From: Firmicutes bacterium UBA1191
GTDB taxonomy: Bacteria; Bacillota; Clostridia; Peptostreptococcales; Anaerovoracaceae
NCBI GenBank assembly: GCA_002310095.1
Contig: DBYH01000023.1
Span: forward strand, 29,101-49,689
Direction: 5' to 3'
Length of the DNA: 20,589 bases
The notes under the pieces were generated by a model, which was not told where the DNA came from, did not search any database, and saw nothing but the letters and a program-made list of their open reading frames with translations. This document shows positions 13,757-20,589 of this stretch, piece after piece. The stretch's first letter is position 1; the number at the start of each line of letters is the position of its first letter. A program made the translations under genes and the position numbers.

Positions 13757-13786
13757 ATTATAACATGGGGCCGACGCCCCGAACAA
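13757..13786 (-). promoter_or_regulatory. pckA promoter with operator-like repeat in its spacer
   Basis: On the minus strand TTGTTC (13786-13781), 18 nt, then perfect TATAAT (13762-13757), preceded by TG-T (extended -10). The inverted repeat GGGGC-CGAC-GCCCC (13767-13780) fills the spacer, so a protein bound there would block RNA polymerase. Confidence 0.65.
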
Positions 13787-13811
13787 TGTCGGAATTGCAC
13801 CTAAATAGTGT

Positions 13812-13840
13812 TTATCCGCGGCAGCCCCGCGTGGTATAAT
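13812..13840 (+). promoter_or_regulatory. Ferritin gene promoter
   Basis: Extended -10 TGG-TATAAT (TATAAT at 13835-13840) with a weak -35 TTATCC (13812-13817) at 17 nt. The predicted start near 13847 gives a 50-nt leader. No Fur-box-like 19-bp palindrome is obvious. Confidence 0.7.
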
Positions 13841-13896
13841 TACATCGTAATCAGAGAAGAAAGCGATGCATTTAGCATGATGAAGGAGGTAATAAA

Positions 13897-14409
13897 ATGG
13901 TTTCAAAGAAAGTGAAAGATCTGCTCAACAATCAGGTTAACGCGGAATTCTATTCGGCATATCTCTATCTCGATTTCTCGAACTACTACAAGGACGCCGG
14001 TCTGGACGGATACGCCAACTGGTACATGATCCAGGCCCAGGAGGAGCGCGACCACGCGATGCTCTTCATCCAGTACCTGCAGCAGCAGGGCGAGGCGGTA
14101 GTGCTTGAGGCCATCGACAAGCCGGACAAGAAGTACAAGAAGTTCATCGATCCGCTGAAGATGGGCGCAGAGCACGAGAGAGTCGTCACCGACCTGATCA
14201 ACACGATTTACGCGGCGGCCCATGAGGAGCACGACTTCAGGACGATGCAGTTCCTCGACTGGTTCGTCAAGGAGCAGGCGGAGGAAGAGGAGAACGCGGA
14301 CGACAACGTAACCAAGTTCGAACTCTTCGGAAGCGACAGCAAGAGCCTTTATGAACTGGACGCCGAGATGAAGGCGAGAGCCTATACGCCGCCTTCACTG
14401 GTACTATAA
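13897..14409 (+). CDS. ftnA: Non-haem ferritin (FtnA type)
   Basis: A 170-aa four-helix iron storage protein that assembles as a 24-mer and oxidises Fe2+ for mineral storage (EC 1.16.3.2). Ferroxidase ligands align with E. coli FtnA numbering: Glu17, Glu50, His53, Glu94, Gln127 and Glu130, plus third-site Glu49, Glu126 and Glu129. There is no haem-ligand methionine pattern of bacterioferritin. The ATG follows GAAGGAGG at about 8 nt. It is monocistronic, with an extended -10 promoter and a strong terminator, and divergent from pckA with a 160-nt gap holding both promoters. Confidence 0.96.
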   Translation: MVSKKVKDLLNNQVNAEFYSAYLYLDFSNYYKDAGLDGYANWYMIQAQEERDHAMLFIQYLQQQGEAVVLEAIDKPDKKYKKFIDPLKMGAEHERVVTDLINTIYAAAHEEHDFRTMQFLDWFVKEQAEEEENADDNVTKFELFGSDSKSLYELDAEMKARAYTPPSLVL

Positions 14410-14432
14410 GAAAATGCAAAAGCAATAACGCG

Positions 14433-14473
14433 AAGAAGGCCGCAGGCTCCATGAGCCGCGGCCTTCTTCTCTT
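14433..14473. terminator. Bidirectional terminator between ferritin and surface-protein genes
   Basis: AAGAAGGCCGC (14433-14443) pairs with GCGGCCTTCTT (14458-14468); inside it GGCTC and GAGCC form a second 5-bp stem with a CAT loop and one bulged A. CTCTT follows. It lies between convergent ferritin (stop 14409) and the minus gene ending at 14500. Confidence 0.88.
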
Positions 14474-14499
14474 ATACAGACCATTTCGTATTTAGTACA

Positions 14500-16503
14500 T
14501 CAATAGTTTGAACCTGTCTTCCTCCTTTCGTTTCCTTTCATTGCTGCCAGTGCCAGGAGCAGAGCCGCCGCCAGTCCTCCGAGGATGTATGCCAGGGAGG
14601 CGCCTGCCAGTGAGTCTGTCATCGGCACGTCAGCTTCACTGATAGTAACAGTATCCGCAGCAGTGGCCGCAACAGGAGCGTCGCTGTCTTCAATTGATGT
14701 AAGGGCTGCTGAAGTAACAGCTGCGTTTCCTGCTGAACCGCCTGTCGCTTTTGGTTCTACTGTTGCCTGTGGTTCAGGATCCGTTCCGGTTTCATCCTGC
14801 GGATCCTCATTCTGAGGCTCAACGGCAGGATCGTCCGAGGCAGGATCATCGCCTTCAACGACAGGGTCATCGTCTTCACCAACGATCAGATCATTTTCAC
14901 CGATAACCGGGTCATCTTCACCAACGATCGGATCATTTTCACCGATAACCGGGTCATCTTCACCAACGACCGGATCATCTTCACCGATAACAGGATCATC
15001 TTCACCAACGACCGGGTCATCTTCACCAACGACCGGATCGTCTTCACCAACGACCGGATCATCTTCAACAACGACAGGGTCATCTTCACCGACGATTGGA
15101 TCATCTTCACCGACGATTGGATCATCTTCACCGACGATTGGGTCATCTTCACCGACGATTGGATCATCTTCACCGGCGACAGGGTCGTCTTCACCGACGA
15201 CAGGGTCTTCGCCTGGCTCATCCTGAGGCGGCTCATAAGGGATGTAGGTTATCCATGAGTTCTTGAATGCGTTGTTTCCAACGGTGTCAAGATTCTCGAA
15301 ACCTGAGATTTCTCCTACTATGTGCGTGCCGTTGAATGCGTTCTGCAGGATCTGGGTTACTGAATCCGCTACTCCTGAAAAGTCCACTTCGGTTCCCTCT
15401 GAATTGTTTTTTGCGTACTGATAGAACGCGTAACCTCCGATTATTGAGAGGGCTCCGTCCGTAGGAAGAGCAAGAGAAGCGTCTTTACCTCTGCCTGCGC
15501 CGTTGAACGCGGACCAGGCGATGGTCGTGAGAAGATTGCAGTTTGAGAGGTCTACATTGTTGAGTGACGGGCAGTCACTGAAGGCCTGGTTCATGATTTC
15601 CACAAGCTGTGGACACTGTGTGAAATCAAAGTTGCTGAGATTAGAGCACTTTCTGAAAGCGCTCCAGCCGATCCTCATAATCGTCTCGCATGGGGTTACA
15701 GTAGTAAGACTCGTAAAACTGTTGAATACGTCAGTCTTGGTCTTGTCCTCTGTGTACTCCGGTGTGTAGAGCGGATCGTAGCCAGCGGAACTGTACAGAG
15801 CCATCCAGCCGATTCCGGTGATGCCTGTCTCAAATACGATCTGAGTAACTGTGCCCTGAAGGTCTTCCCTGACGGAGTTTCCCTCCTGGTCCAGCAGCTG
15901 TGTCACCGCGTAGTCCTCGTCTGAACCTGTGTCGCCGACGATCGTGAATACCAGGATCGTTTCACCGTCCTTAGTGTATTCGTCCCATCTGGTTCCCTGT
16001 CTGTCATTGCCGTAGCCCCAGTTACCTGTTGCCACGCCGTAAGGGGATTCCTCGGCCACCGGCTGATCTTCTTCAGTCTGAGCAGGATCATCTTCTGCTG
16101 CAGGGGCTGTTTCCTCCGCCGCAGGAACCGGGCTCTTTGCTGCTGGTTCATCTTCTGCCGCAGGGGTTGTTTCCTCCGCCGCAGGAGCCTGGCTCTTTGC
16201 TACTGGGTTTTCTTCTGCAGCAGGAGCTTTTTTATCTGCCGCAGGAGCCTGGTCCTTTACCGTAGGAACGTTTTCCTCTGCCACAGGAGCCTGATCCTTC
16301 TCAGGAGCCTGATCCACTGTAACAGGTTCAGCCTGCTGTTCAACTTCTTCCGCAACCGGCTGAGCTGAATCAGATGCAGTCTGCGTGGCCGTGTCATCCG
16401 TTTCTTCTGTCGCGTATGCTGCCGCAGGCATGTAAGCCGTAAGCGCCAGCATAGCGGCCAATGTGATTGATGTAACCTTCTTTGTAATGGTTGATTTCTT
16501 CAT
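14500..16503 (-). CDS. BspA-like LRR surface protein with acidic heptapeptide repeats and C-terminal anchor
   Basis: A 667-aa secreted protein. Signal peptide about 1-31 (MKKSTITKK, hydrophobic run, AYA). Residues about 48-155 are Pro/Ala/Glu-rich imperfect repeats (APAAEE, PVAKSQ). Residues about 155-425 hold BspA-type leucine-rich repeats (IGWSAFRKCSNLSNFDF, MNQAFSDCPSLNNVDL, GGYAFYQYA). Residues 435-547 are 16 tandem copies of a heptad of the form [IV]VGEDDP. A linker leads to a C-terminal hydrophobic segment at about 632-655 and a basic tail (KGNERRK). That tail has the shape of a sortase signal, but the LPxTG position reads VPMTD, so membrane anchoring or a variant sortase motif are both possible. 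AAGGAG lies 8 nt before the ATG at 16503, fixing the start. I see no convincing promoter in the 139-nt upstream gap. Role inferred: wall-spanning adhesin-like protein. Confidence 0.88.
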   Translation of the reverse strand: MKKSTITKKVTSITLAAMLALTAYMPAAAYATEETDDTATQTASDSAQPVAEEVEQQAEPVTVDQAPEKDQAPVAEENVPTVKDQAPAADKKAPAAEENPVAKSQAPAAEETTPAAEDEPAAKSPVPAAEETAPAAEDDPAQTEEDQPVAEESPYGVATGNWGYGNDRQGTRWDEYTKDGETILVFTIVGDTGSDEDYAVTQLLDQEGNSVREDLQGTVTQIVFETGITGIGWMALYSSAGYDPLYTPEYTEDKTKTDVFNSFTSLTTVTPCETIMRIGWSAFRKCSNLSNFDFTQCPQLVEIMNQAFSDCPSLNNVDLSNCNLLTTIAWSAFNGAGRGKDASLALPTDGALSIIGGYAFYQYAKNNSEGTEVDFSGVADSVTQILQNAFNGTHIVGEISGFENLDTVGNNAFKNSWITYIPYEPPQDEPGEDPVVGEDDPVAGEDDPIVGEDDPIVGEDDPIVGEDDPIVGEDDPVVVEDDPVVGEDDPVVGEDDPVVGEDDPVIGEDDPVVGEDDPVIGENDPIVGEDDPVIGENDLIVGEDDDPVVEGDDPASDDPAVEPQNEDPQDETGTDPEPQATVEPKATGGSAGNAAVTSAALTSIEDSDAPVAATAADTVTISEADVPMTDSLAGASLAYILGGLAAALLLALAAMKGNERRKTGSNY
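14863..15201 (-). repeat. In-frame 21-bp tandem repeat array (16 units)
   Basis: Sixteen consecutive units code for [VI][VIA]GEDDP-type heptads; the last has an extra Asp and two have Asn for Asp. Units differ at a few synonymous sites (for example GGATCATCTTCACCGACGAT versus GGGTCATCTTCACCAACGAC on the + strand), so blocks of near-identical copies suggest recent unit duplication. There are no unique spacers, so this is not a CRISPR. Confidence 0.93.
16039..16311 (-). repeat. Imperfect Pro/Ala/Glu coding repeats
   Basis: Degenerate repeats coding for APAAEE-, PVAKSQ- and PAAEDEP-like blocks at residues about 65-155 of the surface protein. Two copies of a roughly 60-bp block (around 16090-16200) are most alike. 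Low-complexity wall-spanning region. Confidence 0.6.
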
Positions 16504-16608
16504 GAGTTGTTCTCCTTGTACTAATACGAAACGTGTTTGTTCTGTTACCGTATTATTGCCCGGCAACCGTCACATTAAGCGTCACAAAATCGACAAATGC
16601 AGATGTGA

Positions 16609-16636
16609 TTGCTAACGTGAGTTTCAGTGGTATAAT
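16609..16636 (+). promoter_or_regulatory. Extended -10 promoter placed for a leaderless DUF4015 transcript
   Basis: TTGCTA (16609-16614), 16 nt, then TATAAT (16631-16636) preceded by TGG (extended -10). Only six nucleotides (GTCAGC) separate the -10 from the ATG at 16643, so +1 should be the A of the start codon. Confidence 0.75.
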
Positions 16637-16642
16637 GTCAGC

Positions 16643-18316
16643 ATGAATGTTATTAACAGACCTGCGTTTAAGATAATAATAGGAATCGCGATCGTCGCCC
16701 TGGCGCTGATATCGGCGGGGGCAATCACGACAGAGCATACGGCCTTCGAGGAGAAGGCTTTTATTGCGGGTGAGGAAGGGCTCGTCACACTGTATCAGCC
16801 GGACGAGCAGTGGGAATTCCATGAAGCAAAGGCAGTCCCCCGCGGCACGGCTGTCATTCTGAGGGACAAGGAGCCCGAGGTGATAGACGGGACAGAATAC
16901 TCCCGCGTATTTCTGTCAGATGACAAGACCAGGGAACCTTTTTACATCGAAGCCTCCAGTCTGACTGATGACAGAGCGAAGGTCGTCCGGGAGAAGGAAC
17001 TCTATGTGCGCACGCCGGTGACCATATACAAGAAAGCCGACGGACCGGAGATTGCGGGTTTCGCGCCGAAAGGCACCATGCTTCAGGTGACGGGATACAG
17101 AGAGCTCGATGACAAGGGCGAAGTCGACAAGTACAGGGTGCGCGGGGACGCAGTCGAAGGTTTTGTTTACAGCAAATACCTTGTTAGGACCCCGGAGGAG
17201 GCCGACGCCAACTACAACGAGAACGGCGAGTACGACAAAGCGAAGAAGGCGAAGTACGGAATCAACCTCCACGGCGGCAAGGCCACGGAGCTGGATTATT
17301 ATCCGTACGAACGCACCGCCATAGAAGGAAAGGAATTCTGCAGGGAGGCGAGGGGCATGTACCTGAACTGGTACGCCGCCGTGAACAACAATGCCTACAT
17401 CAAACTCATACGGAAGACGAACTGCAACGCGGTGGTCATAGACATCAAGGACGGAGCCCTTTCGTACAAATCCCCTGCGGCGAAGGAACTGTCGCCGACC
17501 GCCTATAAAAAGGCCCACGTTTCTGTAGAAGAGTTCCGGACGGCGGTAAAAGAGTTCAAGGATGAAGGCGTCTACACCATCGGCAGGATCACCTGCTTCA
17601 ATGACAAGTACTACGCCAAGGATCACCCGAAGGACTGCATCAAGACCGACGTGTCCGGCTCGTCCTGGCCTAGCGCCTTCGACAGGGACGTATGGTACTA
17701 CAATGTCGCCATCGCGGCGGAGGCTGTGAAACTCATGGACTTTGATGAGATACAGTTAGACTATGTCAGATTCCCCGAACAGTCCTACGAGATGTCAAAG
17801 GACAAGCACACGAAGTTCAGAAACAAGTACGGCGAATCGAAGGCTCAGGCGGTGCAGAACTTCTGCTTTTACGCGGCTGATTCCATACACGAAGCCGGAG
17901 CCTACCTCAGCGTCGATGTCTTCGGCGAGTGCTCGGGCGGATACGTGACGGCGTGCGGACAGTACTGGCCGGCCATCTCCAACATTGTAGACGCCATCAG
18001 CAGCATGCCGTATACGGATCACTTCGGCAATACCGACACATGGTCCCACCCGAAGACGGTGATGACCGCGTGGGCGAAGAAGGCTGCGAAGGAGCAGAAG
18101 AAGATCCCGACGCCGGCAGTTGCGCGGACGTGGATCACGGGCTACAATACGCCTTTCTGGGCGCCGTCGGTCACATACGACGAGAAGAAACTGAGGCAGC
18201 AGGTGAACGCCCTCTACAAGGCCGGCCTGGACGGAGGATTCATACCGTGGAACAGCGCCTCGCCGATAGAAACGTACAAGATGTACAAGGGCATCTGGAA
18301 CTACGAGCGAAAGTAG
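16643..18316 (+). CDS. Secreted/membrane-anchored DUF4015 putative glycoside hydrolase
   Basis: A 557-aa protein with an N-terminal hydrophobic anchor at about 10-28. Two SH3-like or beta-rich repeats follow at about 40-108 and 118-183. A DUF4015 domain, a TIM-barrel putative glycosyl hydrolase family, fills about 236-555. Its hallmarks are VVIDIKDG at 265-271, DEIQLDYVRFP at 368-378 with Asp373, and LSVDVFGE at 422-429 with Asp425 and Glu429 as acidic active-site candidates. It should act outside the cell on wall or other glycans; the substrate is unknown. There is no Shine-Dalgarno, and TATAAT ends 6 nt before the ATG, so a leaderless mRNA is predicted. No later methionine could start a complete protein. 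idi follows 88 nt downstream but has its own promoter. Confidence 0.88.
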   Translation: MNVINRPAFKIIIGIAIVALALISAGAITTEHTAFEEKAFIAGEEGLVTLYQPDEQWEFHEAKAVPRGTAVILRDKEPEVIDGTEYSRVFLSDDKTREPFYIEASSLTDDRAKVVREKELYVRTPVTIYKKADGPEIAGFAPKGTMLQVTGYRELDDKGEVDKYRVRGDAVEGFVYSKYLVRTPEEADANYNENGEYDKAKKAKYGINLHGGKATELDYYPYERTAIEGKEFCREARGMYLNWYAAVNNNAYIKLIRKTNCNAVVIDIKDGALSYKSPAAKELSPTAYKKAHVSVEEFRTAVKEFKDEGVYTIGRITCFNDKYYAKDHPKDCIKTDVSGSSWPSAFDRDVWYYNVAIAAEAVKLMDFDEIQLDYVRFPEQSYEMSKDKHTKFRNKYGESKAQAVQNFCFYAADSIHEAGAYLSVDVFGECSGGYVTACGQYWPAISNIVDAISSMPYTDHFGNTDTWSHPKTVMTAWAKKAAKEQKKIPTPAVARTWITGYNTPFWAPSVTYDEKKLRQQVNALYKAGLDGGFIPWNSASPIETYKMYKGIWNYERK

Positions 18317-18337
18317 GCGGTCCAAAGCAAAAAACAG

Positions 18338-18366
18338 GTGGCAACCGGTCCAATATATGATAAAAT
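18338..18366 (+). promoter_or_regulatory. Promoter of idi-guaB
   Basis: GTGGCA (18338-18343), a 17-nt spacer and TAAAAT (18361-18366) preceded by TG-A (extended -10). A direct repeat CGGTCCAA occurs at 18318-18325 and 18346-18353, the second copy inside the spacer. No terminator is visible after the DUF4015 gene, so read-through may add to this promoter. Confidence 0.55.
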
Positions 18367-18404
18367 TGGGACAATATATATGGAAGGAAACAAGGAGAGG
18401 CAAA

Positions 18405-19022
18405 GTGGAAGACCAGCTTATTCTTGTAGATGAGCAGGACAGAGAAACAGGATCGTGCGGAAAGATGGAAGCCCATCAGAAGGGGCTTCTTCACCGCGCG
18501 TTTTCTATATTCATCTTCAGGAGAGCCCTTCTGGACAATCCGGACGGTACAAGGACCTTTCACGACCAGCTGCTGATCCAGCAGAGGGCGGAAGGCAAGT
18601 ACCACTCGGCGGAGCTGTGGGCAAACAGCTGCTGCTCCCACCCGAGAATAGGGGAGGACCTGGAGGACGCCGCGGCGAGAAGGCTGACCGAGGAGACGGG
18701 ATATTCAGTCGATGACCTGGAGGAACCTCTGGAAGAGAAGGGAGCCTTCATCTACAAAGCTGATTTCGAAAACGGCCTGACCGAGCACGAGTTCGATCAC
18801 GTCTTTGTGGGCCTGCTGAAGAAAGAGAACCTGGACAGACTGCCTTTGCCTGATCCTGAAGAAGCGTCGGAGATGAAGTTTGTCGATGTGGAAGACATCA
18901 TGACGGACGTGCTGAGGAATCCGGGAAGATACGCGGCATGGTTTCTGCCGGCGCTGCTCATCGCCACCGACGGCGAGGATTACGGGTCAATGAACAGAGA
19001 ATCTGAGAGAATAATATATTAA
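18405..19022 (+). CDS. idi: Isopentenyl-diphosphate delta-isomerase, type I (Nudix)
   Basis: A 205-aa enzyme (EC 5.3.3.2) interconverting IPP and DMAPP for isoprenoid synthesis, including undecaprenyl carrier lipid. Catalytic Cys77 lies in NSCCSHP and the acidic partner Glu129 in EHEFDHVF; a Nudix-like helix RIGEDLEDAAARRLTEETGY spans 81-100. HRAFSIFIF at 30-38 matches the family's HLAF block. The GTG at 18405 is chosen because AGGAGAGG lies just upstream and it gives the normal Idi N-terminus; an ATG at 18357 falls inside the promoter. An insertion after residue 40 (DNPDGTRTFHD) and a C-terminal extension make it longer than the E. coli enzyme. It is 14 nt from guaB, so the two are probably co-transcribed. 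Confidence 0.9.
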   Translation: MEDQLILVDEQDRETGSCGKMEAHQKGLLHRAFSIFIFRRALLDNPDGTRTFHDQLLIQQRAEGKYHSAELWANSCCSHPRIGEDLEDAAARRLTEETGYSVDDLEEPLEEKGAFIYKADFENGLTEHEFDHVFVGLLKKENLDRLPLPDPEEASEMKFVDVEDIMTDVLRNPGRYAAWFLPALLIATDGEDYGSMNRESERIIY

Positions 19023-19036
19023 GAGAGGGAGAGAAA

Positions 19037-20545
19037 ATGGCAAAATACTTTGACGAACCATCGAGAACTTTTAACGAGTACCTGCTGGTGCCGGGCTATT
19101 CATCGGCTGACTGCAGAGTGGAGAACGTTTCGCTGAGAACGCCTGTGACTAAATTCAGGAAGGGCGAAGAGGCGGCGATCTCAATGAACATTCCGATGAC
19201 ATCCGCCATCATGCAGTCCGTATCGGGCGACGAGCTGGCCATAGCGCTGGCCAAGGAAGGCGGCATATCATTCATATTCGGATCCCAGCCAATCGACAGC
19301 CAGGCGGCGATGGTGAGAAAAGTCAAGAACCACAAAGCCGGTTTCGTAACGAGCAACACCAACATCCGTCCTGACCAGACTCTGGCGGATCTGCTGGACC
19401 TCAAGGAGAGGACGGGACACTCGACGACGGCGGTAACGGAAGACGGCACTGCTGAAGGAAAGATGGTCGGTCTGGTCACGAGCCGCGACTACAGAGTCAG
19501 CAGGATGTCACCTGACACGCTGGTCAGCGAATTCATGACTCCGTTCGACAAGCTCGTATACGCCCGCGAGGGAATATCGCTCAGCGAAGCGAACGACATG
19601 CTCTGGGACTACAAGTTGAACGCTCTCCCGGTAGTCGACGACAATCAGAGACTCGTCTACTTCGTTTTCCGCAAAGACTACATAGCTCATAAAGAGTATC
19701 CGGACGAACTTCTGGACGCGGACAAGAGATACGTGGTCGGCGCGGGCGTGAACACACGCGATTACGCGGAGAGGATACCGGCTCTCGTTGAAGCGGGCGC
19801 CGACGTGCTATGCATAGACTCCAGCGAAGGCTACTCCAGCTGGCAGGCCGAGACCCTCAAGTTCGTCAGGGACAGATACGGCGATGACGTGAAGATCGGA
19901 GCCGGCAACGTCGTCGACGGCGAAGGCTTCAGGTTCCTGGCTGACGCGGGAGCGGACTTCGTCAAGATCGGCATCGGCGGCGGCAGCATCTGCATCACCC
20001 GTGAGCAGAAGGGCATCGGCCGCGGACAGGCTTCGGCGGTCATCGAAGTCGCCCAGGCGAGAAACGAGTACTTCGAGGAGACGGGCATTTACGTTCCGAT
20101 CTGCTCGGACGGCGGCATCGTCTACGACTACCACATGACTCTGGCCCTGGCCATGGGAGCCGACTTCCTCATGCTTGGAAGATACTTCTCCAGATTCGAC
20201 GAATCACCGACCAACAAGATTCAGATAAACGGAAACTACTATAAGGAATACTGGGGCGAAGGTTCTGCCCGCGCCCGCAACTGGCAGCGCTACGATCTGG
20301 GCGGCGACGCCCGCATGAAGTTCGAGGAAGGCGTCGACTCCTACGTTCCGTACGCCGGCTCCCTCAGCGACAACGTGCGCCAGTCACTGCTGAAGGTCAA
20401 GTCGACCATGTGCAACTGCGGCACCCTGACCATCAAGGAGCTCCAGGAGAACTCGAAACTGACCCTCGTTTCGGCAACGAGCATCGTAGAGGGCGGTGCC
20501 CACGACGTAATACTGAAGGATTCAGTGAACAGTACAGTTAAATAG
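19037..20545 (+). CDS. guaB: IMP dehydrogenase (Tritrichomonas-like subtype)
   Basis: A 502-aa IMPDH (EC 1.1.1.205) that oxidises IMP to XMP with NAD+, the committed step to GMP. The (beta/alpha)8 barrel is interrupted by a CBS-pair (Bateman) region at about 103-220. Catalytic Cys319 lies in GIGGGSICITREQKGIGRG; the flap carries Arg418-Tyr419 in RARNWQRYD. Lys310 and Glu431 occupy sites linked to poor mycophenolic acid binding. The numbering of Cys319, Arg418 and Tyr419 equals that of the Tritrichomonas foetus enzyme, and blocks such as TFNEYLL, EGGISFIFGSQ and FEEGVDSYVPYAG look the same from memory. GAGGGAGAG precedes the ATG. It follows idi after 14 nt, and another gene starts 33 nt downstream. 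Confidence 0.96.
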   Translation: MAKYFDEPSRTFNEYLLVPGYSSADCRVENVSLRTPVTKFRKGEEAAISMNIPMTSAIMQSVSGDELAIALAKEGGISFIFGSQPIDSQAAMVRKVKNHKAGFVTSNTNIRPDQTLADLLDLKERTGHSTTAVTEDGTAEGKMVGLVTSRDYRVSRMSPDTLVSEFMTPFDKLVYAREGISLSEANDMLWDYKLNALPVVDDNQRLVYFVFRKDYIAHKEYPDELLDADKRYVVGAGVNTRDYAERIPALVEAGADVLCIDSSEGYSSWQAETLKFVRDRYGDDVKIGAGNVVDGEGFRFLADAGADFVKIGIGGGSICITREQKGIGRGQASAVIEVAQARNEYFEETGIYVPICSDGGIVYDYHMTLALAMGADFLMLGRYFSRFDESPTNKIQINGNYYKEYWGEGSARARNWQRYDLGGDARMKFEEGVDSYVPYAGSLSDNVRQSLLKVKSTMCNCGTLTIKELQENSKLTLVSATSIVEGGAHDVILKDSVNSTVK

Positions 20546-20578
20546 GAAGGTTAAAGGGATTACAAGGAGACTAACTAT

Positions 20579-20589
20579 ATGAAGTCAAG
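20579..20589 (+). CDS. Start of a further gene (truncated by the window)
   Basis: ATG at 20579 with AAGGAG 9 nt upstream (20564-20569) begins a frame MKS... cut off after 11 bases. It lies 33 nt after guaB on the same strand with no terminator between, so it is probably in the same operon. A purine gene such as guaA would be a natural neighbour, but nothing in 11 bases supports that. Confidence 0.5.

Noticed and set aside
14863..15201. Tandem repeats resembling a CRISPR array
   Set aside because: Units are contiguous 21-bp in-frame coding repeats with no unique spacers and no cas genes.
14886..15236. 116-codon Ser/Lys/Met repeat frame inside the surface-protein gene
   Set aside because: It is the alternative frame of the 21-bp repeat; any frame without a stop in one unit stays open.
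16916..17626. 236-codon minus-strand frame inside the DUF4015 gene
   Set aside because: Antisense shadow of a clear family member; sequence is Val/Arg-rich in the pattern typical of shadow frames.

Overview
The window looks like a chromosomal segment of an anaerobic, Gram-positive, Clostridia-type bacterium of moderately high GC. The signs are strong AGGAGG ribosome sites, sigma-A promoters (often with an extended -10), two BspA-type leucine-rich-repeat surface proteins, meso-diaminopimelate dehydrogenase, ATP-type PEP carboxykinase, a two-centre superoxide reductase and FtnA-type ferritin. Family XIII/Anaerovoracaceae is a guess from gene content. I see no phage, IS element, CRISPR array, tRNA or rRNA. 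The first 12 bases are a pure G run, probably a contig-edge artefact.

Layout. 1-178: tail of an unrecognised + gene. 231-1799 (-): secreted modular surface protein. 1925-5110 (+): promoter, 8-bp-arm operator, then an ABC ATPase and a duplicated-FtsX permease. 5135-6250 (+): consensus promoter, a terminator-like hairpin inside the leader, then ddh. 6317-6550 (+): a self-contained transcription unit for an unannotated 28-residue amphipathic peptide. 6549-7253 (+): small lipoprotein. 7351-8598: divergent mnmM (-) and an iron-sulfur flavoprotein (+) with overlapping promoters. 8617-10879 (-): membrane acyltransferase followed by an overlapping alpha/beta-hydrolase lipoprotein. 11076-11450 (+): desulfoferrodoxin. 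11558-13736 (-): pckA followed by an Lrp/AsnC regulator. 13897-14409 (+): ferritin. 14500-16503 (-): BspA-like surface protein with 16 acidic heptapeptides. 16643-20545 (+): secreted DUF4015 glycosidase-like protein, idi and guaB. The start of another gene lies at 20579.

How the genes fit together. Most of the window is single-gene or two-gene units bounded by well-formed, often bidirectional, terminators. Themes are the cell envelope (ddh for peptidoglycan mDAP, surface proteins, acyltransferase/esterase pair, ABC-FtsX exporter, DUF4015), oxygen and iron defence (desulfoferrodoxin, ferritin, Fe-S flavoprotein) and core metabolism (pckA, idi, guaB, mnmM).

The most unusual signals are the 28-aa peptide gene with its own promoter, +1 palindrome and terminator; two genes (mnmM and the DUF4015 gene) whose -10 box lies exactly 6 nt before the ATG with no Shine-Dalgarno, so their mRNAs should be leaderless; the terminator hairpin between promoter and ddh; and an IMP dehydrogenase that closely resembles the Tritrichomonas foetus enzyme. 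No single cluster looks like a complete new multi-gene defence or biosynthetic system.
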